A stretch of 64,000 nt of DNA from Micromonospora sp. PLK6-60 (GCF_019890675.1 NZ_JAIOAA010000014.1:1-64000), one strand, 5' to 3'. Positions 1-8,435 are shown, counted from the stretch's first letter. The notes: a model not told the origin generated them from the letters alone. A program made the numbers and translations.

Positions 1-2
1 GT

Positions 3-200
3 TGGGGTACGCCGGAGCAGATCACCGACCCCGAGTACTCCACCCTCGCCTTCCTCAAGGGCCTCAAGCAGGTCGACGGCTGGCAGGACATGCCCCTGAC
101 CGACGCCGCCCAGACCGTCCAGGTGTCCGCCTACCCCGACGCGTACGCGCAGTGGGAGCAGCAGGCCGCCGACCTCGTCACCCAGCACTGGAACAGCTGA
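3..200 (+). CDS. C-terminal end of an actinobacterial cell-wall or secreted-type protein (5' truncated)
   Basis: The frame is open from the left edge and gives 65 residues before a TGA, so only the C-terminus is present. It contains GWQDMPLTDAAQTVQ and PDAYAQWEQQA. From memory, such tails follow NlpC/P60- or M23-like peptidoglycan hydrolases and related secreted proteins in actinomycetes, but no catalytic residue is inside the window and the family is not proved. The frame one base away is also open but gives an Arg/Pro-rich product without such motifs. The gene is followed after 10 bases by a perfect hairpin terminator. Confidence 0.6.
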   Translation, partial: WGTPEQITDPEYSTLAFLKGLKQVDGWQDMPLTDAAQTVQVSAYPDAYAQWEQQAADLVTQHWNS

Positions 201-210
201 CCTAAACCCC

Positions 211-244
211 GAAGGCCGGCACCCGACAACGGGTGCCGGCCTTC
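211..244. terminator. Bidirectional hairpin terminator
   Basis: A perfect 15-bp stem (GAAGGCCGGCACCCG at 211-225 and its complement at 230-244) closes a 4-base ACAA loop. It lies between the convergent stops at 200 and 251, so it probably ends transcription from both sides. No U-tract follows, as is common in actinomycetes. Confidence 0.85.
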
Positions 245-250
245 GACGTC

Positions 251-1087
251 TCAGGTGGCTTTGATCGTGCCGGTGAGCAGCAGGCAGAGCACCAGGGTGC
301 CGAGCGCCACCCGGTACAGCACGAAGAGGTACAGGGTGTGGTGCGCGACGTAGCGCAGCAGCCAGGCGATGGCCGCGTAGCCGATGCCGAAGGCGATCAC
401 GGTGGCGACGATCATCTGTGCCACGGTCGGCGCGGCGGTGCCCGGGGCGGACGGCTCGAAGACGTCCGGCAGACTGAACACTCCGGATATCGTCACCGCC
501 GGGATGGCCAGCAGGAACGAGTATCGGGCCGCGGTCTCCCGGGTGAGGTTGAGCAGCAGTCCCGCGGTGAGCGTGCCGCCGGAGCGGGACACGCCGGGGA
601 TCAGCGCCATCGCCTGGGCGAAGCCCATCACCACGCCGTCGCGCATCCGGAAGTTCTCCAGTGTGCGGGTCTGCCGACCCCAGTACTCGGCGAAGGCCAG
701 CACCAGGGCGAAGAAGATCAGCGTGAAGGAGATCAGGTACAGGTTCCGGCCGGCGGTGCGGATCTGGTCCTTGAAGAGCAGCCCGAGAAGCCCGATCGGG
801 ATGGTGCCGACGATGACGTACCAGCCCATCCGGTAGTCGAGGCTGGAGCGCACCGAGCGGTCCCGGATGCCCAGCAGCCAGGTCCGGGCGATCCGCCAGA
901 TGTCCTTGGCGAAGTAGATCAGCACCGCCGCCTCGGTGCCGAGCTGGGTGACGGCGGTGAACGACGCCCCAGCGTCCCGGCCGAAGAAGACCGCCGAGGT
1001 GATCCGCAGGTGCCCCGAGGAGGAGACCGGCAGGAACTCGGTCAGGCCCTGGACGATGCCCAGGACGATGGCCTCGACCCAGGTCAC
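251..1087 (-). CDS. uppP: Undecaprenyl-diphosphatase UppP (BacA)
   Basis: This 278-residue polytopic membrane enzyme dephosphorylates undecaprenyl diphosphate to recycle the lipid carrier of cell-wall synthesis, and gives bacitracin tolerance. Both family signatures are visible: EFLPVSSSGHL near residue 18 and PGVSRSGGT near residue 163. Hydrophobic stretches cover most of the chain, and the length is normal for the family. Its ATG overlaps the stop of the upstream F420-dependent oxidoreductase gene by 4 bases, so the two are translationally coupled. The identification is firm; nothing in the sequence explains the pairing with the oxidoreductase. Confidence 0.96.
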   Translation of the reverse strand: MTWVEAIVLGIVQGLTEFLPVSSSGHLRITSAVFFGRDAGASFTAVTQLGTEAAVLIYFAKDIWRIARTWLLGIRDRSVRSSLDYRMGWYVIVGTIPIGLLGLLFKDQIRTAGRNLYLISFTLIFFALVLAFAEYWGRQTRTLENFRMRDGVVMGFAQAMALIPGVSRSGGTLTAGLLLNLTRETAARYSFLLAIPAVTISGVFSLPDVFEPSAPGTAAPTVAQMIVATVIAFGIGYAAIAWLLRYVAHHTLYLFVLYRVALGTLVLCLLLTGTIKAT

Positions 1088-2136
1088 TCGCCCACCCCGG
1101 ACAGCTCCAGCGCCTCGGCCACGGTACGCAGGGTCTGCACGCCGCTGTCCCGGTCGGCGACGAACAGGGTCACCGACAGGGTGGTCACCCCGGCGGCGGC
1201 GTACTCCCGCAGCCGGTCCGCGATGCGCTCCTTCGGCCCGAGCAGCGAGGTGCGGTCGATGAACTCCATCGGTACGGCCGCGGCGGCGTCGCGCTGCCGC
1301 TTGGCGAGGTAGAGGTCCTGCACCTCGCGGGCGGCGTCGCCGTAGCCCATCCGGGTGGCGAGCTGGTTGTAGAAGTTCTGCTGCCGGCTGCCCATCCCGC
1401 CGACGTAGAGCGCGGCGTACCAGCGGACCAGTTCGGCGCAGGTGGCGATGTCGTCACCCACCACCACCGGCACCGACGGGACCACGTCGAAGCCGGCCAG
1501 TTCCTTGCCCACCTTGGCCCGGCCGGCGCGGACGGAGGCGAGCTGCTCCTCGGCGAACTCGGGGGCGTAGAAGACGGCCAGCCAGCCGTCGGCGATCTCG
1601 CCGGCCAGCTCCAGGTTCTTCGGGCCCACCGCGGCCAGGTAGATCGGGATGTGGTCGCGCGGCGGGTGGAAGCCCAACCGCAGCGCCTTGCCGGGGCCGT
1701 CGGGCAGCGGCAGGGTGTAGTGCTCGCCGTCGTAGGCGACCTCCTTGCGGGCCACGGCGAGCTTCACGATGTCCACGTACTCGCGGGTCCGGGCGAGCGG
1801 CTTGGCGAACCGTACGCCGTGCCAGCCCTCGGAGACCTGCGGCCCGGACACCCCCAGGCCGAGCCGGAACCGGCCGCCGGAGAGGGCGTCGATCGTCGCC
1901 GCGGTCATCGCGGTCATCGCCGGGGTCCGGGCGGGGATCTGCATCACCGCGCTGCCCACGTCGATCCGCTCGGTCTGCCCGGCCATCCAGGCGAGCATGC
2001 TCGGCGAGTCGGAGCCGTACGCCTCCGCCGCCCACACCACCGAGTAGCCGAGCCGGTCCGCCTCCTGCGCCAGAGCCAGGTGATCCGCCGGCGTGCTCCA
2101 CGCCGTCTGGTATCCGAGGCTGAGCCCGAGTCGCAC
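1084..2136 (-). CDS. LLM-class F420-dependent oxidoreductase
   Basis: The 350-residue product has the luciferase-like monooxygenase TIM-barrel layout: MRLGLSLGYQTAWSTP at the N-terminus, a ...AAEAYGSDSPSMLAWMAGQT segment, and SGPQVSEGWHGVRF near residue 95. It matches the F420-binding actinobacterial branch (a hydride transferase using coenzyme F420 rather than FMN); the substrate cannot be read from the sequence. The gene leads the two-gene operon with uppP. Between it and the divergent aldo/keto reductase gene lies a 190-base region that must hold both promoters. Confidence 0.88.
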   Translation of the reverse strand: MRLGLSLGYQTAWSTPADHLALAQEADRLGYSVVWAAEAYGSDSPSMLAWMAGQTERIDVGSAVMQIPARTPAMTAMTAATIDALSGGRFRLGLGVSGPQVSEGWHGVRFAKPLARTREYVDIVKLAVARKEVAYDGEHYTLPLPDGPGKALRLGFHPPRDHIPIYLAAVGPKNLELAGEIADGWLAVFYAPEFAEEQLASVRAGRAKVGKELAGFDVVPSVPVVVGDDIATCAELVRWYAALYVGGMGSRQQNFYNQLATRMGYGDAAREVQDLYLAKRQRDAAAAVPMEFIDRTSLLGPKERIADRLREYAAAGVTTLSVTLFVADRDSGVQTLRTVAEALELSGVGE

Positions 2137-2314
2137 TGGTCCTCCCCCATCCGCACCACAGGTCGCATCAGGTTACGCAATGCCGGACGCCGGCCCGATC
2201 ACCGGCTCGCCCGCAACGCGTCCCAGCGGCGCCGAGCCGAGGGTAGCCGCGCCGTCGCCGGGTCGGGCAGGAACTTGACTCCGGGCGAGGATGTCCGTGA
2301 CGGCGGGTTCGAAA

Positions 2315-2320
2315 TAAGGT
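2315..2320 (+). promoter_or_regulatory. Leaderless-type -10 box of the aldo/keto reductase gene
   Basis: TAAGGT fits TANNNT and lies exactly 6 bases before the ATG at 2327. No Shine-Dalgarno sequence is visible, so transcription probably starts at the start codon itself. Confidence 0.6.
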
Positions 2321-2326
2321 TCACCC

Positions 2327-3298
2327 ATGCAACAGCGACCGCTCGGCCGAAGCGGGCTGGCGGTTTCGCGGCTCGCGCTCGGCACCATGACCTGGGGCCG
2401 GGACACCGACGCCGACGATGCGGCCGCCCAGCTGAAGAGTTACCTCGACGCGGGCGGCAACCTGATCGACACCGCCGACGTGTACGGCGACGGCGACGCC
2501 GAGTCGGTGCTCGGCTCGTTGCTGGGCGCCCTGGTCCCCCGCGACGACCTGCTGATCGCCACCAAGGCCGGGTTGCGGCCGGGCAGCGGGCGGCGCCGGG
2601 ACAACTCGCGGGGGCACCTGCTGCGCACCCTGGACGCCTCGCTGCGCCGGCTCGGCACCGACCACGTGGACCTGTGGCAGGTGCACGGGTACGACCCGGA
2701 CACCCCGCTCGAGGAGACCCTGTCGGCGCTGGACCACGCGGTGTCCAGCGGCCGGGTCCGCTACGTCGGGGTGTCGAACTTCTCCGGCTGGCAGACCGCC
2801 CGGGCCGCCGCCTGGCAGGCCGCCTGGCCGGGGCGCGCCCCGGTGGTCGCCGCCCAGGTGGAGTACTCGCTGCTGGAGCGGGGCGTGGAGCGCGAGGTGC
2901 TGCCCGCCTGCGAGGCGCTCGGGCTGGGCCTGCTGCCCTGGTCGCCGCTGGGCCGGGGGGTCCTCACCGGGAAGTACCGGCACGGCCGTCCCGCCGACTC
3001 CCGGGCCGCCTCGCCGCATTTCGAGCGGTTCGTCGCCACCTACCTGGAGCCGCGCTGCTCCAGCATCGTGGAGGCGGTCGCCACCGCCGCCGGCGGGCTG
3101 GGCGTGTCGCCGCTGGAGGTGGCGCTGGCCTGGGTCCGGGACCGGCCCGGGGTGACCGCGCCGATCCTCGGCGCCCGCACGGTGGGTCAGCTGCTGGGCG
3201 CGTTGCAGGTGGAGCGGATGACGCTCCCGGCGGAGATCACCACCGCGCTGGACGACGTCTCCGCGCTACCGGTCGGTTACCCGGAACGCGACGGCTAG
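2327..3298 (+). CDS. Aldo/keto reductase
   Basis: A 323-residue NAD(P)H-dependent oxidoreductase of the aldo/keto reductase superfamily, soluble, with a (beta/alpha)8 fold. The catalytic tetrad is recognisable: Asp and Tyr in LIDTADVYGDG (about residues 44-54), Lys in LIATKAGL (about 78), and His in LWQVHGYD (about 123). The cofactor-binding region near the C-terminus (ILGARTVGQL) is also present. The physiological carbonyl substrate is unknown. The gene stands alone: an F420 gene is divergent upstream and a palindromic element starts within its stop codon. Confidence 0.92.
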   Translation: MQQRPLGRSGLAVSRLALGTMTWGRDTDADDAAAQLKSYLDAGGNLIDTADVYGDGDAESVLGSLLGALVPRDDLLIATKAGLRPGSGRRRDNSRGHLLRTLDASLRRLGTDHVDLWQVHGYDPDTPLEETLSALDHAVSSGRVRYVGVSNFSGWQTARAAAWQAAWPGRAPVVAAQVEYSLLERGVEREVLPACEALGLGLLPWSPLGRGVLTGKYRHGRPADSRAASPHFERFVATYLEPRCSSIVEAVATAAGGLGVSPLEVALAWVRDRPGVTAPILGARTVGQLLGALQVERMTLPAEITTALDDVSALPVGYPERDG

Positions 3299-3461
3299 GC
3301 CCTGTCCTGTCGATCATGTCGGTGCGAGGCGCGGTCCAGGCGGCGGTCCGGCAAGGCGGCGGTTCGTCCGGATACAACACCGGTATCCGGACGAACCGAC
3401 AACGCCGCCGGTCGCCGTCTGGGCCCGCCGCAGCCCGGCAATGATCGGCAGGACAGGGCCT
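3297..3461. repeat. 165-bp element with 21-bp terminal inverted repeats and an inner hairpin
   Basis: The ends (AGGCCCTGTCCTG... at 3297-3317 and its complement at 3441-3461) match at 20 of 21 positions. In the centre a perfect 15-bp inverted repeat (GGTTCGTCCGGATAC at 3361-3375, complement at 3383-3397) surrounds a 7-base loop. There is no coding capacity. The architecture resembles a MITE or a non-autonomous IS derivative; no clear target-site duplication is visible, so mobility is an inference. The left end overlaps the last bases of the aldo/keto reductase stop codon. Confidence 0.6.
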
Positions 3462-3510
3462 GGGCCACAGGGGGTGGCGGACGGCCGTCCGGCTGGGCAG
3501 CATAGGTCCT

Positions 3511-3702
3511 ATGGACTACGAATACGCGCCGCTGCGGTTGCCGCCGAACGTCGACCGGTTGACCGCCGCGGCGCAGCTGGCGATCCAGGCGGAGTTCTCC
3601 GGATGGGAGCTGGCCCGGGTGCGGCTGTTCCGGGACGGGACGCGGCAGGTGATGCTGCGCCGCCGCCGGGTCGCCCAGCCGCAGCCGGGCCTGTCGTACT
3701 GA
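3511..3702 (+). CDS. DUF5703 family small protein
   Basis: A 63-residue basic protein starting MDYEYAPLRLPPNVDR with the core LAIQAEFSGWELARVRLFRDGTRQV. It matches, from memory, the actinobacterial DUF5703 family, whose function is unknown. The length is typical. The start codon sits at the end of a 13-base palindrome (CATAGGTCCTATG, 3501-3513) that could be an operator or chance. Codon use matches the neighbours. No operon partner is visible: a palindromic element lies upstream and the next gene is convergent. Confidence 0.75.
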   Translation: MDYEYAPLRLPPNVDRLTAAAQLAIQAEFSGWELARVRLFRDGTRQVMLRRRRVAQPQPGLSY

Positions 3703-3763
3703 CCCGGACGCACCGCGCCGGGGCCGGACCGGACCGGCCCGACCCCGGTGCCGGTGGTGTGTG

Positions 3764-4426
3764 TCAGTGGGCGTGCCCGGCGTGGTCGTGCTCCTCGTCG
3801 GCCTCCAGGAACGGGTGCTCGTCGAGCCGGCCGACCAGCCGGTCGTCGGCGGCCGGCTGGAACGGGCCCACCGGGTCGTCGTCGTCGAACGACTCCAGGT
3901 CGACCGGGGTGCCCACCTCGCTGACCATCACCACCCCGTCCAGCGGCTCCAGCTCCGGCACGTCGAGCGCGGACAGCGAGCCGTCGCCGCTCTGCAACAG
4001 CTCCAGCACCGCCTCGCCGACCCCCTCGACGGGTGCCGGCTCGTCCCCCTCCGGGGTGCCCTCGCGGCGGGCCGCCTCGGCCACCCGGATCAGGCCGGCG
4101 ATGCTGGGGACCCGGTAGTCGCGGCGCTGCCGCACCGAGATCACCCGCGGGTGCGGGTCGGACGCCTCGACGCCCTCGGCGCCGGCGAAGCGCTCGTCGG
4201 CCTCCTCCGGGTCGATCGACTCGACGTCCCAGGGGGTCACCTCGCCGAAGGCGTCGAGCAGCTGCTCGTCGTAGGCGAAGGAGGCGTTGTTCAACGCGAC
4301 GTACGCCTGCCAGACGTCGTCGTCGTCGACCCGCCCCTGGGCGGCGCGGACGGCGGCCAGGTGGTGGCGGGCGGCGTCGATCACGCGCTCGAGGGCAGCG
4401 TCCAGCTCACCGTGCTGGTCGGTCAT
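3764..4426 (-). CDS. Conserved acidic hypothetical protein with His-rich tail
   Basis: The 220-residue product starts MTDQHGELDAALERVIDAARHH, chosen because it begins a good helical domain and AGGGAC lies upstream; longer in-frame readings run through the neighbouring gene region. The first 90 residues are helical with Trp and Tyr (WQAYVALNNASFAYDEQLLDAF), the middle is RVISVRQRRDYRVPSIAGLIRVAEAARR, and the C-terminal third is very acidic and ends HDHAGHAH, which could bind metal. No enzyme motif or membrane segment is seen. I do not recognise a named family. It follows the M20 hydrolase gene by 40 bases on the same strand and may be its operon partner. Confidence 0.75.
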   Translation of the reverse strand: MTDQHGELDAALERVIDAARHHLAAVRAAQGRVDDDDVWQAYVALNNASFAYDEQLLDAFGEVTPWDVESIDPEEADERFAGAEGVEASDPHPRVISVRQRRDYRVPSIAGLIRVAEAARREGTPEGDEPAPVEGVGEAVLELLQSGDGSLSALDVPELEPLDGVVMVSEVGTPVDLESFDDDDPVGPFQPAADDRLVGRLDEHPFLEADEEHDHAGHAH

Positions 4427-4466
4427 GTGAGGCAGTCCCTTCGCGATGGGGGGAGGTCGGGTCCGG

Positions 4467-5795
4467 TCAGCAGTTGCGGAGAAACCGGTCGAGAACCCGC
4501 ACGCCGAACTGTAGCCCGTCCACCGGTACCCGCTCGTCGATGCCGTGGAACAGGGCGGAGAAATTGAGATCGGCCGGCAGCCGCAGCGGCGCGAAGCCGA
4601 AGCAGCGGATGCCGAGCTGGGAGAACGCCTTGGCGTCGGTGCCGCCGGAGAGCATGTACGGCACCGGCCGGGCGCCCGGGTCCTCGGCGCGCAGCGCCGC
4701 CGACATCGCGGCCACCAGGTCACCGTCGAAGGTGGTCTCCAGGGCGGGCTGGCGCTGCACGTACTCGATGTCGATGTCCGGCCCGACCAGCTCGCGCAGC
4801 TGCGCCTCCAGCAGCTCCGACTGGCCGGGCAGGCTGCGGCAGTCGATGGTCGCGCTGGCCCGACCGGGAATGACGTTGTCCTTGTAGCCGGCACTGAGCC
4901 GGGTCGGGTTGGCGGTGCTGCGGATGGTGGCGCCGACGATGTTGGCGATCGGCCCCAGCTTGGCGATGGCGGTCTCCGGGTCGTCCGGGTCGATGTCGAT
5001 GCCGAGGACGTCGGAGACCTCGGCCAGGAACGCCCGGACGGTGGCGGTGACCGTCACCGGGAAGCGGTGCCGCCCGACCCGGGCCACCGCCTCGGCCAGC
5101 GCGGTGACCGCGTTGTCATCGTGCACGAACGAGCCGTGGCCGGGGCGGCCCTTGGCGTGCAGGCGCAGCCAGTCGATGCCCTTCTCGGCGGTCTCGATGA
5201 GATAGAGCCGGGTGGCCTCGTTGACCGAGTAGGAGAAGCCGCCGACCTCACCGATCGCCTCGGTGCAGCCGTCGAACAGGTGCGGGTACCGCTCCACCAG
5301 GAAACGCGCGCCGTAGTCGCTGCCGGCCTCCTCGTCGGCGGTGAACGCCAGCACGATGTCGCGCGGCGGGCGGACGCCGGTGCGCTGCCAGTGCCGGACC
5401 ACGGCCAGCACCATCGCATCGAAGTCCTTCATGTCGATCGCGCCCCGACCCCACAGGTAGCCGTCGCGCAGCTCGCCGGAGAACGGATGCACCGACCACT
5501 CGTCGGCGTCGGCCGGCACCACGTCGAGGTGGCCGTGCACCAGCAGCGCGTCCCGGCCCGGGTCGGCGCCCGGGATGCGGGCGACCAGGTTGGCCCGGCC
5601 CGGCGCCGACTCGTGCAGCTCGGCGGTCACGCCGACCTCGGCGAGGCGCTCCGCGACGTACTCGGCCGCCCGGCGCTCGCCGACGCTCGTGGCGTTGTCC
5701 CCGGTGTTGGTGGTGTCGATGCGCAGCAGGTCCCGGCAGAGGTCGACGACCTCGTCGGTGGGGTCCGGTGCGGCGGAGGCGGCGTCGCTCGTCAT
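4467..5795 (-). CDS. M20 family metallohydrolase (peptidase/deacylase)
   Basis: A 442-residue zinc hydrolase of the M20/ArgE-DapE group. Metal ligands and catalytic residues are in place: LLVHGHLDVVPA (His and Asp), WGRGAIDMKDFDA (bridging Asp), FTADEEAGSDYG (catalytic Glu and ligand Glu), and SGGTDAKAF near the C-terminus. A dimerisation insert lies around residues 190-310. The substrate (dipeptide, acyl amino acid or carbamoyl derivative) cannot be told. The start MTSDAASAAPDPTDEVVDL is preferred over upstream readings, which are Arg-rich and overlap the divergent promoter region. The gene is divergent from the hemerythrin gene. Confidence 0.9.
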   Translation of the reverse strand: MTSDAASAAPDPTDEVVDLCRDLLRIDTTNTGDNATSVGERRAAEYVAERLAEVGVTAELHESAPGRANLVARIPGADPGRDALLVHGHLDVVPADADEWSVHPFSGELRDGYLWGRGAIDMKDFDAMVLAVVRHWQRTGVRPPRDIVLAFTADEEAGSDYGARFLVERYPHLFDGCTEAIGEVGGFSYSVNEATRLYLIETAEKGIDWLRLHAKGRPGHGSFVHDDNAVTALAEAVARVGRHRFPVTVTATVRAFLAEVSDVLGIDIDPDDPETAIAKLGPIANIVGATIRSTANPTRLSAGYKDNVIPGRASATIDCRSLPGQSELLEAQLRELVGPDIDIEYVQRQPALETTFDGDLVAAMSAALRAEDPGARPVPYMLSGGTDAKAFSQLGIRCFGFAPLRLPADLNFSALFHGIDERVPVDGLQFGVRVLDRFLRNC

Positions 5796-5931
5796 CCGTT
5801 CTTCATACCAGCCGCCGCACCGGCCGCGCCGCGCGGCGTTTCGCGCGGGCGGCGGGCGGGTACCGGCGCTGGCGTCCCCGCACCGCGCACCGGACCCGCG
5901 TCCGGGCCGGTCGCCAGTCGAGGAGGGCGCC

Positions 5932-6591
5932 ATGTCCGTACCCCTGCCGCCGCTGCCGCCCGCCGCGGACGACGCCTACCGGCCCGGTGGCCGGAGCCTG
6001 GCGGACCTGGTGGACCGGGAACACCGGCAACTGCTGGAGCTGTGCGACGAGCTGACCACGGCGGGCCGGGACCCGGCGCGCGGGCGGCAGGTGCTGGACG
6101 TGCTCACCGCCGCGCTGTCCCGGCACCTGTCCGCCGAGGAGCAGTACCTCTTCCCCGCCGCCCGGGCGGCGGTGCCGGAGAGCGCCGAGCTGGTCGACCG
6201 GGAGATCGAGGCCGACGGCGCGCTGCTCGGCGCGCTGAAGGCGCTCACCGGGCCGGACGACCCGGCGCTGGTCGAGGTGGCCGACCGGGTCCGCCGGCAC
6301 GTCGGCCGGGTCGCCGCCCTGGTCGTCCCGCTGCGCGAGGTGGCCACCGACGCGGAGCTGATCCGGCTGGGCAACCGGTGGGAGATCGCCGAGGAGGCCG
6401 CGCCGACCCGGCCGCATCCGGGCACCCCGGCGACCCCGCCGTGGAACCGGATCGTCGAGCCGGCGGTGGGCGTGGTGGACAAGGTCCGCGACGTGGTCAG
6501 CGGCCGGCGTACCCGGCTGTCGGACCTGGACCGGCCGGCGCGGGGCCGGCCCGGCCCGGCCGGGCCGAAAGACATCGCAGACCGCCGATAG
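5932..6591 (+). CDS. Hemerythrin HHE domain protein
   Basis: A 219-residue soluble protein with a four-helix hemerythrin-like bundle in residues about 20-140. Candidate diiron ligands are His in DREHRQLLELCDEL, His and Glu in LSRHLSAEEQYLFPA and His in VRRHVGRVAAL. Such proteins bind O2, NO or act in oxidative or metal stress; the exact role here is unknown. The start MSVPLPPLPP follows a clear GAGGAGG ribosome site. The C-terminal 70 residues are basic and disordered. It is upstream of, and on the same strand as, the LysR regulator, which however has its own promoter. Confidence 0.88.
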   Translation: MSVPLPPLPPAADDAYRPGGRSLADLVDREHRQLLELCDELTTAGRDPARGRQVLDVLTAALSRHLSAEEQYLFPAARAAVPESAELVDREIEADGALLGALKALTGPDDPALVEVADRVRRHVGRVAALVVPLREVATDAELIRLGNRWEIAEEAAPTRPHPGTPATPPWNRIVEPAVGVVDKVRDVVSGRRTRLSDLDRPARGRPGPAGPKDIADRR

Positions 6592-6619
6592 GACCCTTCC
6601 CCCGATCGCTGCGTGGTCC

Positions 6620-6625
6620 TACCGT
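6620..6625 (+). promoter_or_regulatory. Leaderless-type -10 box of the LysR gene
   Basis: TACCGT fits TANNNT and lies 6 bases before the ATG at 6632, with no ribosome site, so the transcript probably begins at the start codon. Confidence 0.6.
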
Positions 6626-6631
6626 CACGGT

Positions 6632-7639
6632 ATGAATCTGGAGCTGCGGCACCTGCGGGTGGTGTGCGCGATCGCGGAGACGGGGAGTGTGACCAAGGCG
6701 GCGTCGAGCCTCGGCCTGGCGCAGCCGGCGCTCACCGCCCAGCTGCAGCGGATCGAACGCACGCTCGGCGGGGCGCTGTTCGAACGGGACCGCCGGGGCG
6801 CCCGGCCGACCGCGCTGGGCGAGCTGGTGCTGGCCCGGGCCCGGGTGCTGCTGCCGGCGATGAAGGGGTTGCAGGACGAGGCGGCCCGGCTGGCCGGCGC
6901 GGCGAACACCCCCACCCGCTACCGGTTCGGCGGGGTGAACAGCCCGATCCTGGGCCGGCTGGTGCACCGGCTGGGCGCCGAGCAGCCGCAGGCGCAGATC
7001 AGCACGTACGCCTCCTGGTCGGTGGACGAGCTGGCCCACCTGGTGGCCGGCGGCCGGCTGGACTTCGCGCTGGTGGGGGCGTGTGGCGACACCACGCCGG
7101 CGGCGGAGTTCGGGTTGCGCTGGCGGGAGGTGGCCGTCGACCCGGTGCTGGTGCTGCTGCCGCAGACCCACCCGCTGGCCGCGCGCAGCGAGGTGCGCCT
7201 GGTGGACCTGCGCCGGGAGCGGTGGGTGGCGGCGCCCGGCGACGGCTGCTTCGGTGACTGCTTCGCCGCCGCCTGCGCCCGCGCCGGCTTCACCCCCCGG
7301 GCGGTGTACGAGACCGACGTACGGGGCGGGGTCGACCTGGTGGAGGCCGGGGCGGCGGTGGCGCTGTGCCAGGCCACCTTCCGGCCGCTGGCCGGCCTGG
7401 TCACCCGCCGGCTGGCCGGCACGCCGCTGCGCTGGCGGCTGCTGCTGGGCTGGCACCCGGACTCGGCGGCGGCCCGGTACGCCGAGCCGGTGCTGGAGAC
7501 GGCGGTGGCGGCGTACACCGATTCGCTGGCCGCGCACCCGGCCTACCTGTCCTGGCTGCTCGGCAACCCGGATTTCGGGGTGCGGCCGGCGCGGGACGGG
7601 GGTGCGAACCGGCCGGTGACGGGTATCAGTCCGGCATGA
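6632..7639 (+). CDS. LysR family transcriptional regulator
   Basis: A 335-residue DNA-binding regulator. Residues 1-65 hold the winged helix-turn-helix (VTKAASSLGLAQPALTAQL, then LFERDRRGARPT), followed by a LysR effector-binding domain with a PBP2 fold (about 95-300). The effector is unknown. The length is slightly above the usual 300 because of a C-terminal tail of about 30 residues. The stop overlaps the start of the following 78-residue gene (ATGA), so the pair is co-translated. No divergent target gene is adjacent. Confidence 0.92.
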   Translation: MNLELRHLRVVCAIAETGSVTKAASSLGLAQPALTAQLQRIERTLGGALFERDRRGARPTALGELVLARARVLLPAMKGLQDEAARLAGAANTPTRYRFGGVNSPILGRLVHRLGAEQPQAQISTYASWSVDELAHLVAGGRLDFALVGACGDTTPAAEFGLRWREVAVDPVLVLLPQTHPLAARSEVRLVDLRRERWVAAPGDGCFGDCFAAACARAGFTPRAVYETDVRGGVDLVEAGAAVALCQATFRPLAGLVTRRLAGTPLRWRLLLGWHPDSAAARYAEPVLETAVAAYTDSLAAHPAYLSWLLGNPDFGVRPARDGGANRPVTGISPA

Positions 7640-7872
7640 CCGATCTCTACCCGGCCGCCGACGAGCGGGAACTGCTGCGCCAGGCGGCCGCCACGCACAC
7701 CGCCGCCTCCCGGGACGTGGAGTCCTTCCTGCGCCGGCTGCCGGAGGTGCCCGGCCCGGCCGACGTCGCCGAGTACGCGAACCTGCTCAGCCGGGAGGAG
7801 CGGGCCCGGGCCGACCGGCAGGCCGCCGCGGACGCCGCCGGCCTGCGCCTGGACAGCCTGGAATCGGAGTAG
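7636..7872 (+). CDS. Small acidic hypothetical protein coupled to LysR
   Basis: A 78-residue protein MTDLYPAADERELLRQ... with predicted helices (TAASRDVESFLRRLPEV, LLSREERARADRQAAADAAGLRLD). No known domain is recognised. The start is set by the ATGA overlap with the LysR stop. It ends 16 bases before a strong hairpin terminator shared with the convergent DUF3140 operon. Translational coupling suggests a role tied to the regulator, but that is inference. Confidence 0.7.
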   Translation: MTDLYPAADERELLRQAAATHTAASRDVESFLRRLPEVPGPADVAEYANLLSREERARADRQAAADAAGLRLDSLESE

Positions 7873-7888
7873 CGCCCGGCAGGGCGAC

Positions 7889-7916
7889 GGCCCCGCCCGG
7901 CTGACCAGGCGGGGCC
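7889..7916. terminator. Bidirectional hairpin terminator
   Basis: A 9-bp perfect stem (GGCCCCGCC at 7889-7897 and complement at 7908-7916) with a 10-base loop lies between convergent stops at 7872 and 7930. Confidence 0.8.
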
Positions 7917-7929
7917 ACGCCCGGAGCGG

Positions 7930-8280
7930 TCAGCGTTCCACGAGCACGTCGTGGCCCAGGTCGAGCAGGGCGTGCCGCCACTTGTCGTCGGCGGCGCCCC
8001 GGGCGGGCCGGTCCGCGGTCAACGCCCGGATCCGGTCGACGGCCTCCCGCATCACCTCGACGTCGTCCGGGGTGAGGTCGACCTTGCGCTTGCTCAGCAC
8101 CCGCAGGATCCGCCGGCCCGGCTCCGGCAGGTCCAGGTCCGGGTTCGCGCCGAACGCCTCCTCGCCCGAGCCGCGGGTGAGCAGCCACTGCCGCAGTTGC
8201 TCGGAGGGGACGTTGACCTCGGCGTGGAAGTCCTCCCAGATGAGCTCGACCTCGGGGTCGAGCCGCTGCTCGCGTACCAT
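7930..8280 (-). CDS. DUF3140 family protein
   Basis: A 116-residue protein starting MVREQRLDPEVELIWEDFHAEVNVPSEQL. The pattern of a LxxWL helix, GRRILRVLSKRK, LTPDDVEVMREAVDRI and KWRHALLDLGHD matches the DUF3140 family as I recall it; function unknown. The ATG at 8280 is preferred to the adjacent GTG because the GAGGAGG site is then 4 rather than 1 base away; it overlaps the stop of the preceding 51-codon gene (TGATG). It is the last gene of a clpC-like / small protein / DUF3140 operon. Confidence 0.8.
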   Translation of the reverse strand: MVREQRLDPEVELIWEDFHAEVNVPSEQLRQWLLTRGSGEEAFGANPDLDLPEPGRRILRVLSKRKVDLTPDDVEVMREAVDRIRALTADRPARGAADDKWRHALLDLGHDVLVER

Positions 8281-8435
8281 CACGCCTCCTCTTCCGGCGG
8301 CCCGGCGGGCGCCGGTTCACCGTCGTCCGGTTGCTGCTTCAGGCCCTCCGGCGGCACCCGTACCCGGGCCGGGTTCGCCGTCGGCGGCGCCACGATCGGT
8401 TCGGCCCGCTCGTCGCTCTCCTCGGGGTCGCGCAT
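8280..8435 (-). CDS. Small Pro/Glu-rich protein between clpC-like gene and DUF3140
   Basis: A 51-codon frame (MRDPEESDERAEPIVAPP... ending in acidic residues) with a good AGGAGGG site 9 bases upstream and a stop that overlaps the next start. Composition is Pro, Glu and Ala rich with no fold motif; it is probably disordered. It lies 15 bases after the ClpC-like gene in a tight operon. Conservation would be needed to be sure it is a protein, but the signals are good. Confidence 0.6.
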   Translation of the reverse strand: MRDPEESDERAEPIVAPPTANPARVRVPPEGLKQQPDDGEPAPAGPPEEEA

